From CAWBYL01 sp963793025 (GTDB lineage Bacteria > Actinomycetota > Acidimicrobiia > Acidimicrobiales > Acidimicrobilacustridaceae), in the NCBI GenBank assembly GCA_963793025.1, contig CAWBYL010000005.1, positions 124,001 to 188,000 of the forward strand: 64,000 bases of DNA. Reading direction: 5' to 3'. The position numbers were made by a program, and so were the translations under genes. The notes beneath the pieces were generated by a model. That model was not told where the DNA came from. It saw nothing but the letters and a program-made list of their open reading frames with translations, and did not search any database. Of the stretch, positions 25,258 through 33,580 are shown piece after piece; position 1 is the stretch's first letter, and each line of letters opens with the position of its first letter.

Positions 25258-26261
25258 GGCTCGGTCTCCTGATGGTCCTCGGGCATGGGGGGCGACGCGA
25301 ATCCGTCGGTGGCGAGGGCCCCCTCCTCCTCGGCGATGCGGCGCTCGATGGCGAAGTAGACGTCCTCCAGCGTCGGGCGGCGAACGGCCGCGCCGTAGAC
25401 GGGCAGACCGCGCCCGACGACGGTGGCCACCGCCGCGGGGAGGGCGTCACGATCCTCCAGCACGAGTCGCACGCCTGTCTCGTGAGCCTCGGCGCGACGT
25501 ACGCCGCGGACCGACGCGAGGGCACCGAGCGTTGCGTCGTCGGCGGACCGGTCGAGCTCGATCTCGGCTCCGACCCCGGTCCACAGCTCGGCGGCCAGGT
25601 CGTCGGGGGCGCCGAAGGCCCGGAGCCGGCCGTGGTGGAGCACGGCCATCCGGTCGGCCAGGCGGCCGGCCTCGCCGAGGAAGTGGGTGGCCAGCACCAC
25701 GGTCCGCCCTTCCGACGCCAACTCGTTGATGAGCGTGATGACGTCCCGGGTGCCGGCCGGGTCGAGCCCGGAGGTGGGTTCGTCGAGGAACAGCAGCTCG
25801 GGGTCGTGCAGGAGGGCGCGGGCCAGGGCGACCCGCTTTCGTTGCCCGGTCGAGAACCCGCCGGTCAGATCGTCGGCCCGGTCGGCCATGCCGAAGCGCT
25901 CCAGCAGCATGTCCACCCGTCGGCGGGCCTCGGAGTGGTCGTAGCCACGGAGCCGGGCCACGTAGGTGAGGTTCTCCCGCGAGGTGAGACGGTCGTCGAG
26001 CCCGGCGTTCTCGGTCAGCACCCCCGTCCGGTGGCGGATCTCGTGGCCCTGGGTGGCGGCGTCGAGCCCGAGGACGGTGGCCGACCCCGCATCGGGGCTG
26101 AGGACGCCGTCGAGGAGGCGCACCGTCGTCGTCTTGCCCGCTCCGTTGGGCCCGAGGAGGGCGAGCACCTGTCCGGCCTCGAGGTCGAAGGTGAGGTGGT
26201 CGACGGCCAGCCCGGAGCGGAAGCCGCGTGTCAGCTCGTGGGTCTCGATGGCCGGTGTCAC
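25254..26261 (-). CDS. ABC transporter ATP-binding protein (ABC-2 exporter)
   Basis: A 335-residue ATPase. Walker A is GPNGAGKTTT, the Q-loop lies in TGVLTENAGLDDRLTSRENL, the signature is FSTGQRKRVALARALL (a variant of LSGGQ), Walker B is LLFLDEPTSGLDP, and the switch His is in LATHFLGEA. The C-terminal extension of about 110 residues with RRPTLEDVYFAIERR is typical of drug/NatA-type exporters. The start is GTG or ATG at 26261, and the partner permease is coupled downstream. Confidence 0.92.
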   Translation of the reverse strand: MTPAIETHELTRGFRSGLAVDHLTFDLEAGQVLALLGPNGAGKTTTVRLLDGVLSPDAGSATVLGLDAATQGHEIRHRTGVLTENAGLDDRLTSRENLTYVARLRGYDHSEARRRVDMLLERFGMADRADDLTGGFSTGQRKRVALARALLHDPELLFLDEPTSGLDPAGTRDVITLINELASEGRTVVLATHFLGEAGRLADRMAVLHHGRLRAFGAPDDLAAELWTGVGAEIELDRSADDATLGALASVRGVRRAEAHETGVRLVLEDRDALPAAVATVVGRGLPVYGAAVRRPTLEDVYFAIERRIAEEEGALATDGFASPPMPEDHQETEP

Positions 26262-26335
26262 CGGAGTCTCATCGGCGGCGAAGGCGCTGGACTGGAGCGC
26301 ACCGGGGTCCGGTCACTGTGGCCCCCGGCGCCGGA

Positions 26336-27751
26336 TCACGGCTCGTAGATGTGGAGCGCGTCGAGCACGAGGGCGGCGCGAGCGGGGTCACCCGGCCCGG
26401 GGGGAGGTGGTGGGGGGGGAGGCGGGGGAGGAGGTTCGGTGGTTGTCGTGGTCGGTGCGGGGGTGGTCGCCGGTGGCGCCTTGCCGCCGCCACCGCCGCT
26501 GGATCCACCGCCGCCGCCCGAGGATCCGCCGCTGCCGGATCCGCTGCCGCCACCTCCCCCTCCCGCAGGTTGGAGGTACCGCTGCACGGTGTACTGGGTG
26601 CCGTTCGACCACACGACGCCCAGGCCGATCTTGGTGAAGCCGGGATCGACGATGTTGGCGTAGTGGCTCGGGCTGTTCACGAAGGCGGTGTAGATCGTGG
26701 CCGTGTCGGTGCCCCGACCGATGTTCTCGCCGAGCTTCGACCAGCCCTGGGAGACCCCGGCCGACAGATCGGAGGCGTGCTGCAGGCGGCCCATGGCGGC
26801 GAGCTGCTGGGCCCACGACTGGGCCAGCCCGGACAGCTCGGCGTCCAGCTGCAGCGGAGCGGCGCCGGCCGCGGCCCGACTGGCGTTGATCCGCGACAGG
26901 TAGTCGTTGACCTCGCCACCGGCGGCGGCGGCGGGTCGGGCGTCGACGACGAACGGGGCCACGGTGAGGCCCGCGACCAGCACGATGGCGGCGGCCACCT
27001 GGGCGGCGCGGGGTCGCCAGACCTGGGGTTCGGGCAGGCGGAGCGAGTGGACGCCGTCCCCGGTGTTGGTGAGAAGGAAGCCGATGAAGATGATGCCGAT
27101 GCCGGCCACCAGCGAGATGGCGAACCCGTTCATCTCGTCGACGACGGAGTTCAGCAGCCCTCCGGCGCTCAGTACGAGCGTGCCGAAGGCGATGAACAGA
27201 TTGGCGAGGGCCAGTCGTCCGGCGGGCACGGTCGTCGGGGCGCCGGCCCGGCGTCGGCCCACCAGGAGGCGAACGGCGCTCCAGACGGCGCCGCCGATGA
27301 TGACCACGGCGGCCACCCCCGAGGCCAACGCGGCGGCGACGCGCGGTCCGGGGCCGAACAGCTCCTTGCCCTGCGGGAGGACCTCGGGATCGATCACCCC
27401 GAGCAGGGGTGCCTCCACCACGATGCCGGCGGCGAAGGCGCCGAGCACGGTCACGATGGCGGTCCACCGACGGCCGTGTCGAGGGCCGGCGAGGAGCTCG
27501 ACGGTGCCGAGGGCGAGGAAGGGCACGTTGAGGATGGCGCCGAACAGGTAGAAGGCCTTGAACGACCACTCTCCCCAGCCCGCGGCCGCACCCCACCACA
27601 GCGCGGCCGAGCCGGCGGCGAACATGAACAACGACACCGTCCATGCCCCCTCGTGGCGTCGTCGGCGCACCAGCCAGCGCTCCAACGTCGAGAAGGCGAA
27701 CGCCAGCGACACCAGGGTCGCCGAGGCGGCCAGAGCGGCGTGCAGCGTCAT
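26336..27751 (-). CDS. Multi-helix membrane protein fused to an extracytoplasmic CAP (SCP/PR1) domain
   Basis: A 471-residue protein in three parts. Residues 1 to about 265 hold about seven hydrophobic helices (ALAASATLVSLAFAF, FKAFYLFGAILNVPFLALG, FAISLVAGIGIIFIGFLL and others). Residues about 276-395 are a CAP domain with EVNDYLSRINASRAAAG, LQHASDL, KLGENIGRG and NSPSHYANIVDPGFTKIGLGVV. The tail is a Gly/Ser-rich linker, a Thr/Pro block and a polyproline run. A CAP domain carried on a polytopic membrane protein rather than secreted is uncommon. The ATG at 27751 is chosen; the frame is open far upstream but is antisense to rex. It is divergent from rex. Confidence 0.85.
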   Translation of the reverse strand: MTLHAALAASATLVSLAFAFSTLERWLVRRRRHEGAWTVSLFMFAAGSAALWWGAAAGWGEWSFKAFYLFGAILNVPFLALGTVELLAGPRHGRRWTAIVTVLGAFAAGIVVEAPLLGVIDPEVLPQGKELFGPGPRVAAALASGVAAVVIIGGAVWSAVRLLVGRRRAGAPTTVPAGRLALANLFIAFGTLVLSAGGLLNSVVDEMNGFAISLVAGIGIIFIGFLLTNTGDGVHSLRLPEPQVWRPRAAQVAAAIVLVAGLTVAPFVVDARPAAAAGGEVNDYLSRINASRAAAGAAPLQLDAELSGLAQSWAQQLAAMGRLQHASDLSAGVSQGWSKLGENIGRGTDTATIYTAFVNSPSHYANIVDPGFTKIGLGVVWSNGTQYTVQRYLQPAGGGGGGSGSGSGGSSGGGGGSSGGGGGKAPPATTPAPTTTTTEPPPPPPPPPPPPGPGDPARAALVLDALHIYEP

Positions 27752-27833
27752 GGCCGACAGCGTAGGGCGAGCGCCTGACGCTCTCGGTGGCACCAGGGCG
27801 GCCGCCGGTGACGACGAGCCGGGAGCCCGGGAC

Positions 27834-27845
27834 TTTGTGAACAAA
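27834..27845. promoter_or_regulatory. Candidate Rex operator (TTTGTGAACAAA) overlapping the rex -35
   Basis: A 5-2-5 perfect inverted repeat (TTTGT-GA-ACAAA) containing the TTGTGA half-site of Rex boxes. It overlaps a -35-like TTGTGA (27835-27840) followed 18 bases later by TAGCGT (27859-27864), and it lies between the divergent rex and CAP-protein genes. This fits Rex autoregulation by the NADH/NAD ratio, as known in Streptomyces. Confidence 0.6.
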
Positions 27846-27871
27846 GGAACGTGGTCGGTAGCGTTCTGGTC

Positions 27872-28612
27872 GTGGACCGGACCCGCCGTCGCATCCCCGA
27901 GGCCACCGTGGCTCGTCTGCCGGTCTACCTGCGCACCCTGGTGGACCTCCACGCCGAGCAGACATCGACCATCTCCTCGGAACGGCTGGCCGAGATGGCC
28001 GGGGTGAACGCGGCCAAGGTGCGCAAGGATCTCTCCTACCTCGGTTCCTACGGCACCCGCGGGGTGGGCTACGACGTCGAGTTCCTGTTGTTCCAGATGA
28101 GCCGTGAGCTGGGCCTCACCAAGGACTGGCCGGTGGTCATCGTGGGCATCGGAAACCTCGGTGCCGCTCTCGCCAACTACGGCGGCTTCGGTGAGCGGGG
28201 CTTCCCCGTCGCCGCCCTCGTGGACGCCGACGCCGCCAAGGTCGGCACGACGCTCGGCGCCCACGAGATCCGTCACATCGACGAGCTGCCCGCCCTCGTG
28301 GTGGAGCGGGGCATCGCCATCGGCATCATCGCCACGCCGGCGGCCGGCGCCCAGGACGTGGCCGACCGGCTGACGTCGGCCGGCGTCACCTCCATCCTCA
28401 ACTTCGCTCCGGCGGTGCTCGCCGTCCCCGCCGAGGCGTCGCTGCGCAAGGTCGACCTCGCTCTCGAGCTGCAGATCCTCAGCTTCTACCGACAGCGGGA
28501 CGCGGTGGCCGACGGGGCCGACGGCAGCGACAACCCGGCCTCCGACTCGGCCGGCCCTCCCGGCCAGGGTGCGGTGGCCTCGGCGACCGACTCGTCGACC
28601 TCGGTCAACTGA
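27872..28612 (+). CDS. rex: Redox-sensing transcriptional repressor Rex
   Basis: Binds DNA when NAD is bound and releases it when NADH rises, controlling respiration genes. The 246-residue protein has the winged-helix N-terminus (IPEATVARLPVYLRTL, AEMAGVNAAKVRKDLSYLGSYGTRGVGYDV), the Rossmann motif VIVGIGNLGAALANY, and the domain-swapped C-terminal helix VDLALELQILSFYRQR. The GTG at 27872 is preferred because a -10-like TAGCGT ends eight bases before it (leaderless); GTG at 27851 is an alternative with AAAGGA just before it. It heads a tetrapyrrole operon, as in Streptomyces rex-hemACD. Confidence 0.93.
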   Translation: MDRTRRRIPEATVARLPVYLRTLVDLHAEQTSTISSERLAEMAGVNAAKVRKDLSYLGSYGTRGVGYDVEFLLFQMSRELGLTKDWPVVIVGIGNLGAALANYGGFGERGFPVAALVDADAAKVGTTLGAHEIRHIDELPALVVERGIAIGIIATPAAGAQDVADRLTSAGVTSILNFAPAVLAVPAEASLRKVDLALELQILSFYRQRDAVADGADGSDNPASDSAGPPGQGAVASATDSSTSVN

Positions 28613-29247
28613 TGCCCGTCGATTCGCTCCTCTACCCGGTGAACCTGGTGCTCGCCGGCCGGCGCTGCCTGGTGGTGGGGGGCGGGCGCGTCGCCGCTCA
28701 GAAGGCGAAGGAGCTGGCCGCGTGCGGCGCCGAGGTGCACGTCGTCGCTCCTCGGATCGACGACGCGACGGCGGCCCTCGCCGGGGTCATCTGTCACCGG
28801 CGGGCCTACGAGGCGGGTGAGGTCGCCGGCTACCGCCTGGCCGTCACCGCCACCGACGACATCGAGGTCAACCGGCAGGTGTTCGAGGAGGGGGAGACCC
28901 ACCGCGTGTGGGTCAACAGCGCCGACGATCCCGCCCACTGCGCCTTCACCCTGCCCGCCCGGGTGCGTCAGGGGCCGCTGCTCGTCACCTTCGCCACCGG
29001 AGGGCGATCGCCGGCCCTGGCCACCTGGTTGCGGCGTCGTTTCACCGATGAGTTCGGCCCGGAATACGGGGTGTTGATCGACCTGCTGGCCGAGGCCCGG
29101 GCCGATCTTCAGGCTCGCGGAGTCGGAACCGAGGGCCTCGACTGGCAAGGAGCACTGGATTCAGGGATGCTTGAACTCGTACGCGAGGGTCGCCTCGCCG
29201 AAGCCAAGGAGCGCCTCCAGGCGTGTCTGTCGTCATCCTCGGACTGA
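28612..29247 (+). CDS. Precorrin-2 dehydrogenase / sirohydrochlorin ferrochelatase (Met8/CysG N-terminal type)
   Basis: Oxidises precorrin-2 to sirohydrochlorin with NAD and may insert iron to make siroheme. The 211-residue protein has the NAD motif CLVVGGGRVAAQKAKEL, VTATDDIEVNRQVFEE, the substrate block VNSADDPAHCAFTLPARVRQGPLLVTFATGGRSPALATWLR (with the catalytic Asp equivalent of DxxxC) and a small helical C-terminal part. The ATG at 28612 overlaps the rex TGA by one base, and hemA overlaps its end by 25 bases. Its place in the operon links siroheme branch flux to Rex control. Confidence 0.92.
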   Translation: MPVDSLLYPVNLVLAGRRCLVVGGGRVAAQKAKELAACGAEVHVVAPRIDDATAALAGVICHRRAYEAGEVAGYRLAVTATDDIEVNRQVFEEGETHRVWVNSADDPAHCAFTLPARVRQGPLLVTFATGGRSPALATWLRRRFTDEFGPEYGVLIDLLAEARADLQARGVGTEGLDWQGALDSGMLELVREGRLAEAKERLQACLSSSSD

Positions 29248-30482
29248 ACCACCGCACCGTTCCCCTCGATCTGCTCGAGCGGGTGACGATCGACGACACG
29301 CGTCTGCCCAAGGCCCTGCACGACGTCATCTCCCGCGACCACGTGAGTGAGGCCGTCGTCCTGTCGACGTGCAACCGCACCGAGGTGTACGTGGTCGCCG
29401 AGAAGTTTCACCCGGCGTACGCGGACCTGCGGTCCTTCTTCTCGGAGCTGGCCTACGTTCCGCCCGAGGTGCTGGCCGACCACTTGTACGTGCACGACGG
29501 CGCCGATGCCGCTGCCCACCTCTTCCGGGTGGCGGCCGGCCTCGACTCGGCCGTCGTGGGCGAGGCCGAGATCCTCGGCCAGGTGCGCCACGCCTGGGAG
29601 CGTGCCCAGCAGGAGAGCGCCGCCGGTTCCCAGTTGAACCTGCTGTTCCGCCACACGCTCGAGGTGGGCAAGCGGGCCCGCACCGAGACCGGCATCGGCC
29701 GGCACGTGGCCTCGGTGTCCACCGCGGCGGTGGCCATGGCCGCCCAGCACCTCGGGCCCCTCGAGGGTCGCCGCATCCTCGTGATGGGCGCCGGTGAGAT
29801 GGGCGAGGGCATGGTGCGGGCGCTGGCCACGAGCGGCGTCACCGACATCCGGATCGCCAACCGCACCTGGGAACGGGCCCACGAGCTGGCCGACCGCGTC
29901 GGGGGCCAGGCCATCCGTCTCGTCGACCTCGATGCCTCGCTGGCCGAGGTCGATCTGCTCCTCACGGGCACCGGTGCCTCATCGATGTTGATCGAGAACG
30001 CCGACGTGGCCCGGGTCATGGCGATCCGTGCCGGCCGTCCGCTCCTGGTCGTCGACGTGGCGGTACCCCGCGACGTCGACCCCACGGCGGCCGCGCTGCC
30101 GGGCGTCACCCTCTTGGACATGGACGACCTGCGGGCCTTCGCCGAAGCCGGGCAGGCCGAGCGGCGGCGTGAGGTCTTCAAGGTCGAGGCCATGGTCTCC
30201 GAGGAGATCGAGCGCTTCGTGGCGGTCTCCTCGGCCCGCGAGGTCGCTCCGCTGGTGGCGGCGCTGCGTGAGCGGTCCGAGGACGTCCGCCGAGGCGAGC
30301 TCGACCGTTACCGGGCCCGACTCCGCGACCTCGACGACCGCCAGATCGAGGCCATCGAAGCTCTCACCCACGGGATCGTGGCCAAGCTGCTGCACGGGCC
30401 CACCGTGGGCCTCAAGGATGCGGCGGGCACGCCCAAGGGCGAACGCCTGGCCGAGGCCCTTCGCGACCTGTTCGACCTCTGA
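29223..30482 (+). CDS. hemA: Glutamyl-tRNA reductase
   Basis: Reduces glutamyl-tRNA to glutamate-1-semialdehyde with NADPH, the first step of C5-pathway tetrapyrrole synthesis. The 419-residue protein has the catalytic Cys50 in VVLSTCNRTEVYVV, the His block HLFRVAAGLDSAVVGEAEILGQVR, the NADPH motif ILVMGAGEMGEG, DVAVPRDVDP, and the C-terminal dimerisation helices. GTG at 29223 is used and overlaps the preceding gene's end. It is the third gene of the rex operon, with hemC following after 18 bases. Confidence 0.96.
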   Translation: MSVVILGLNHRTVPLDLLERVTIDDTRLPKALHDVISRDHVSEAVVLSTCNRTEVYVVAEKFHPAYADLRSFFSELAYVPPEVLADHLYVHDGADAAAHLFRVAAGLDSAVVGEAEILGQVRHAWERAQQESAAGSQLNLLFRHTLEVGKRARTETGIGRHVASVSTAAVAMAAQHLGPLEGRRILVMGAGEMGEGMVRALATSGVTDIRIANRTWERAHELADRVGGQAIRLVDLDASLAEVDLLLTGTGASSMLIENADVARVMAIRAGRPLLVVDVAVPRDVDPTAAALPGVTLLDMDDLRAFAEAGQAERRREVFKVEAMVSEEIERFVAVSSAREVAPLVAALRERSEDVRRGELDRYRARLRDLDDRQIEAIEALTHGIVAKLLHGPTVGLKDAAGTPKGERLAEALRDLFDL

Positions 30483-30500
30483 GCCGACCCGATCCCTGCC

Positions 30501-31433
30501 ATGGTCGGTCGCGAGCAGGTCCGTCTGCGGGCCGCCACTCGCGGCAGCGCGCTGGCGCTGTGGCAGACCGACCACGTCGCCGCTCTGCTGGCCGCCGCCG
30601 GAGCGCGGGTGGGTCTCGAGGTCGTCGTCGATCGGGTGGTGGTCGAGACCGTGGCCGACACCCGCCTCGACATCCCGATCTGGGAGATGGGCGGCAAGGG
30701 CGTGTTCGTGAAGGAGGTGCAGGCCGCGGTCCTCGACGGCCGGGCCGACATCGCTGTTCACTCGGGCAAGGACCTGCCCGCCCTCGGCGCCGACGAGCTG
30801 GTGGTCGCCGCCGTGCCCGAGCGCGCCGACCCTCGTGACGTGCTCGTCGGTTCGACGTTCGCCGCCCTCCCGGTCGGTGGGCGGGTGGCCACCGGGTCGG
30901 TACGACGGCGGGCCCAGTTGGCCTGGCTCCGGCCCGACCTCACGTTCAGCGGGCTCCGGGGGAACATCGCCACCCGCCTGGCCAAGGCCGAGGGCTTCGA
31001 CGCCATCGTGATGGCGGCGGCGGCGGTCGAGCGCCTGGAGCTGGACCTCGGCGACCGGGCGGTCGAGATCCTCGAGCCTGCGGTCATGCTGCCCCAGGTG
31101 GCCCAGGGCACGTTGGCGGTCGAGTGCCGCGGTGACGATCACTCAGCGGTCGAGCTGCTGGCCGGCATCGAGCACCGGGCGAGCCGGATGGCCTTCGACA
31201 CCGAGCGGGCCTTCCTCGCCGAGCTCGGTGGCGACTGCGATCTGCCCGCCGGGGCCCATGCCACCCTCGCCGGCGGCGAGGTGGCCATCGAAGGGCTCCT
31301 GGCCTCGATGGACGGGCACGTGGTGCTCCGTGAGCGTCGGCGGGCGGCGGTCGCCGACGGCCCGGCCACCGGTCGGGCCGTGGCTCGTTTCCTCCTCGAC
31401 GACGCCGGCGGCGCCTCCCTCCTCACCCGCTGA
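30501..31433 (+). CDS. hemC: Porphobilinogen deaminase (hydroxymethylbilane synthase)
   Basis: Joins four porphobilinogens into hydroxymethylbilane. The 310-residue protein has the active-site blocks ATRGSALALWQTDHV, WEMGGKGVFVKEV, IAVHSGKDLPAL, TGSVRRRAQL, LRGNIATRLAK, and the dipyrromethane cofactor Cys in LGGDCDLPAGAHA. The expected next gene hemD (uroporphyrinogen-III synthase), often fused or adjacent in actinobacteria, is absent; the next gene lies on the other strand. The start at 30501 is ATG. Confidence 0.95.
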   Translation: MVGREQVRLRAATRGSALALWQTDHVAALLAAAGARVGLEVVVDRVVVETVADTRLDIPIWEMGGKGVFVKEVQAAVLDGRADIAVHSGKDLPALGADELVVAAVPERADPRDVLVGSTFAALPVGGRVATGSVRRRAQLAWLRPDLTFSGLRGNIATRLAKAEGFDAIVMAAAAVERLELDLGDRAVEILEPAVMLPQVAQGTLAVECRGDDHSAVELLAGIEHRASRMAFDTERAFLAELGGDCDLPAGAHATLAGGEVAIEGLLASMDGHVVLRERRRAAVADGPATGRAVARFLLDDAGGASLLTR

Positions 31434-31472
31434 CGACGGCTCTCCCCCTCGCCACCAGGAGGGTGGGGTGGG

Positions 31473-32672
31473 TCAGTCGGAGGGGTTGCGGAGGGCGGCG
31501 GCGGTGAGTTGGCTGATGAGGGCCGAACTGCTGACGACCTCCGCCCGCGGGTTGGTGTGGTCGTCGACGACCACGATCCCCCACGCCGAGTAGGAGGTGT
31601 CCACGAACGGGTACAGCCCGTAGCGGTTGGGTGCGGACACGACCGACGCCACGTCGGAGCCTCGGAGCCGGTCCCGCCACACCCCGAGGCCGTAGGTGGG
31701 CACGCCCGTCTCGGCCACCCACGCCTCGGTGTGGGTGTCGAGACGCACCGTCTGGTCGAGGAGCATCTCCCGCTGCGAGGCCGGGGACAGCACCGGCTGC
31801 CCGTCGACCGTGCCGCCGTCGCGGATCATGGCCAGGAAGCGGCCGAAGTCCAGCGGCGTGGTGCTCCCGTCCACGGCCAGGAGCCCACCAGTGGTCGCCG
31901 GGTCGGCGTAGGTGGTGACCGCCATGCCGGTGGGTTCGGCGATCCGTTCGGCGAACAGGTCCGCCCACGTCTGACCGGTGACCGTCTCGGCCAGGCGGGC
32001 GGCGACGTGGGCGTCGAGGTCGGTGACGGAGAACGCCTCGCCCGGCGCCGCGACCAGGGCGGAGGAGGTGAGCGCCTCGTCGCACGCCACGACCGTCGGC
32101 TCGGCACAGGCCAGGTGAGCGGGCAGACCCGACGTGTGGGACAGGAGCTGGCGCAGTGTGATCGACGCGGCCGGACCGGTGAGCAGCCGCAGGTGCCCGC
32201 CCACGGGGTCATCGAGTCCGAGGGTGCCGTCGTCGACCAGGGTGAGCAGCACGGCCGCCGTCGGCCACATCGACGTCTCGGCCATCGGGAGCGCTCGGGA
32301 CAGATCGACCGCGCCGGCGACGTACCTGTGCCCTTCGCCCTCGGCCGGTTCGACCACGATGGCCGCCCCGGTCAGGCCCTGCTCCGCCGCCCGGTCCCGC
32401 AGGCGCTGGTCGATGCGGTCGAAGGTGACTCCCAGGAAGTTCTCCTCGCGGTCCTCGAGGAGCCGGTCGATCGTCGCGCCCGACTCGTCTTTCGCGCCGT
32501 CGTCCTCGGACCGACCGACCCCGCACCCCGGCGCCAGGAGGAGGGTGGTCGCGATCAGGGCGAGGACGAGGCGGCGGCCGAGGCGAGGCCGGCCCGTCCG
32601 CAGCCGTGGTCGGGGGCGCGCCGGCCCGGGTGCCACGATGGCGTGGTCACCGGAGCAGGGGAGGGCGGTCAT
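31473..32672 (-). CDS. Beta-lactamase/serine-hydrolase-fold lipoprotein lacking the SxxK catalytic pair
   Basis: A 399-residue exported lipoprotein: a basic N-terminus, a hydrophobic helix RLVLALIATTLLLAPGC with a lipobox Cys, then a class-C beta-lactamase/esterase fold. Recognisable blocks are TAAVLLTLVDDGTLGLDDPVGGHL, LRQLLSHTSGLPAH and YGLGVWRDRL. Where active enzymes have Ser-x-x-Lys (AS-VTK-T-FTAA) this one reads AETSMWPTAA, so by alignment the Ser and Lys are replaced by Glu and Met. It is likely a non-catalytic binding protein. The ATG at 32672 sits in a region shared antisense with the methylase gene's upstream part. Confidence 0.75.
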   Translation of the reverse strand: MTALPCSGDHAIVAPGPARPRPRLRTGRPRLGRRLVLALIATTLLLAPGCGVGRSEDDGAKDESGATIDRLLEDREENFLGVTFDRIDQRLRDRAAEQGLTGAAIVVEPAEGEGHRYVAGAVDLSRALPMAETSMWPTAAVLLTLVDDGTLGLDDPVGGHLRLLTGPAASITLRQLLSHTSGLPAHLACAEPTVVACDEALTSSALVAAPGEAFSVTDLDAHVAARLAETVTGQTWADLFAERIAEPTGMAVTTYADPATTGGLLAVDGSTTPLDFGRFLAMIRDGGTVDGQPVLSPASQREMLLDQTVRLDTHTEAWVAETGVPTYGLGVWRDRLRGSDVASVVSAPNRYGLYPFVDTSYSAWGIVVVDDHTNPRAEVVSSSALISQLTAAALRNPSD

Positions 32673-32727
32673 CGCCGACGAGGGTACGGGCGCCGACCCC
32701 GCCGAGAGGGATCGGGAGGAGCGGGTC

Positions 32728-33318
32728 GTGGGCGTCGGACCCCACCCGCGACCGTGGCCCGACGATTCGCGTCTCGATCCCGAGCTGTTGGCCGACGGCG
32801 ATCGCCGCAACGTGGTCGACCAGTACCGGTACTGGTCCAACGACGCCATCGTGGCCGACCTCGACGGCCGTCGGCACCCCTTCCACGTGGCCATCGAGAA
32901 CTGGCAGCACGACATGAACATCGGCACCGTCGTGCGCACGGCCAATGCTTTCAACACCGCCGGGGTCCACATCGTGGGACGGCGGCGGTGGAACCGCCGG
33001 GGGGCGATGGTCACGGACCGCTACGTGACGGTGCGCCACCACGGCGACGTGGCCGAGCTCGTGACCTGGGCGGCTGACGCCGGACTGCCGATCATCGGGA
33101 TCGACATCGTCCCGGGCGCCGTTGCCCTGGAGGCCGTCGATCTCCCCGAGCGCTGCCTCCTGCTCTTCGGGCAGGAGGGGCCGGGGCTGAGCCCGGAGGC
33201 CTGTGAGGCGTCGGCCATGGTGTGCTCCATCGCCCAGTTCGGCTCCACCCGCTCGGTCAACGCCGGCGTGGCCGCCGGGATCGCCATGCACACCTGGATC
33301 TGCCAGCACGCGCTCTGA
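32728..33318 (+). CDS. TrmH-family (SpoU) RNA 2'-O-methyltransferase
   Basis: A SAM-dependent ribose methylase of tRNA or rRNA with the trefoil-knot fold. The 196-residue protein has the three motifs: NIGTVVRTANAFNTAGVHIVG, LLLFGQEGPGLSPEA and STRSVNAGVAAGIAMH. There is no N-terminal RNA-binding domain. The GTG at 32728 has a strong GGGAGGAG about six bases before it, which decides the start; the ATG at 32639 would add a non-conserved 30 residues. A single gene; the exact RNA target is unknown. Confidence 0.88.
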   Translation: MGVGPHPRPWPDDSRLDPELLADGDRRNVVDQYRYWSNDAIVADLDGRRHPFHVAIENWQHDMNIGTVVRTANAFNTAGVHIVGRRRWNRRGAMVTDRYVTVRHHGDVAELVTWAADAGLPIIGIDIVPGAVALEAVDLPERCLLLFGQEGPGLSPEACEASAMVCSIAQFGSTRSVNAGVAAGIAMHTWICQHAL

Positions 33319-33373
33319 CCGTCGCCGGGTGACGAAGCGACCACGGACGACGTCGGGATGGCCGTCGTGGTGC

Positions 33374-33580
33374 TCAGAGGACGGCGGCCACCTCGTAGCC
33401 GGCCTCGTCGACCGCCTCCTTCACGGCCGCTTCGTCGACCTCGCCGGCCACCGCAACTGTCTTGGCGTCGACGTCCACCGTGACGGATTCGACGCCGGGG
33501 ACGGTGCGGACCTCGCCTTCGATGGCGGTCTTGCAGTGGCCGCAGGAGATCCCGGGGACGGAATAGGTACGGGTCGTCAT
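33374..33580 (-). CDS. copZ: Copper chaperone (CopZ-like heavy-metal-associated domain protein)
   Basis: A 68-residue HMA domain that carries Cu(I) in the cytoplasm. The metal motif is GISCGHCKTAI; the rest follows the beta-alpha-beta-beta-alpha-beta ferredoxin-like pattern. Its ATG overlaps the stop of the copper ATPase gene by four bases (ATGA, 33577-33580), so chaperone and pump are made together. It is presumably controlled by the divergent CsoR. Confidence 0.92.
   Translation of the reverse strand: MTTRTYSVPGISCGHCKTAIEGEVRTVPGVESVTVDVDAKTVAVAGEVDEAAVKEAVDEAGYEVAAVL

Noticed and set aside
27752..28276. Extended N-terminus of the CAP-domain membrane protein
   Set aside because: The extra sequence is antisense to rex, with none of the hydrophobic character of the true protein.
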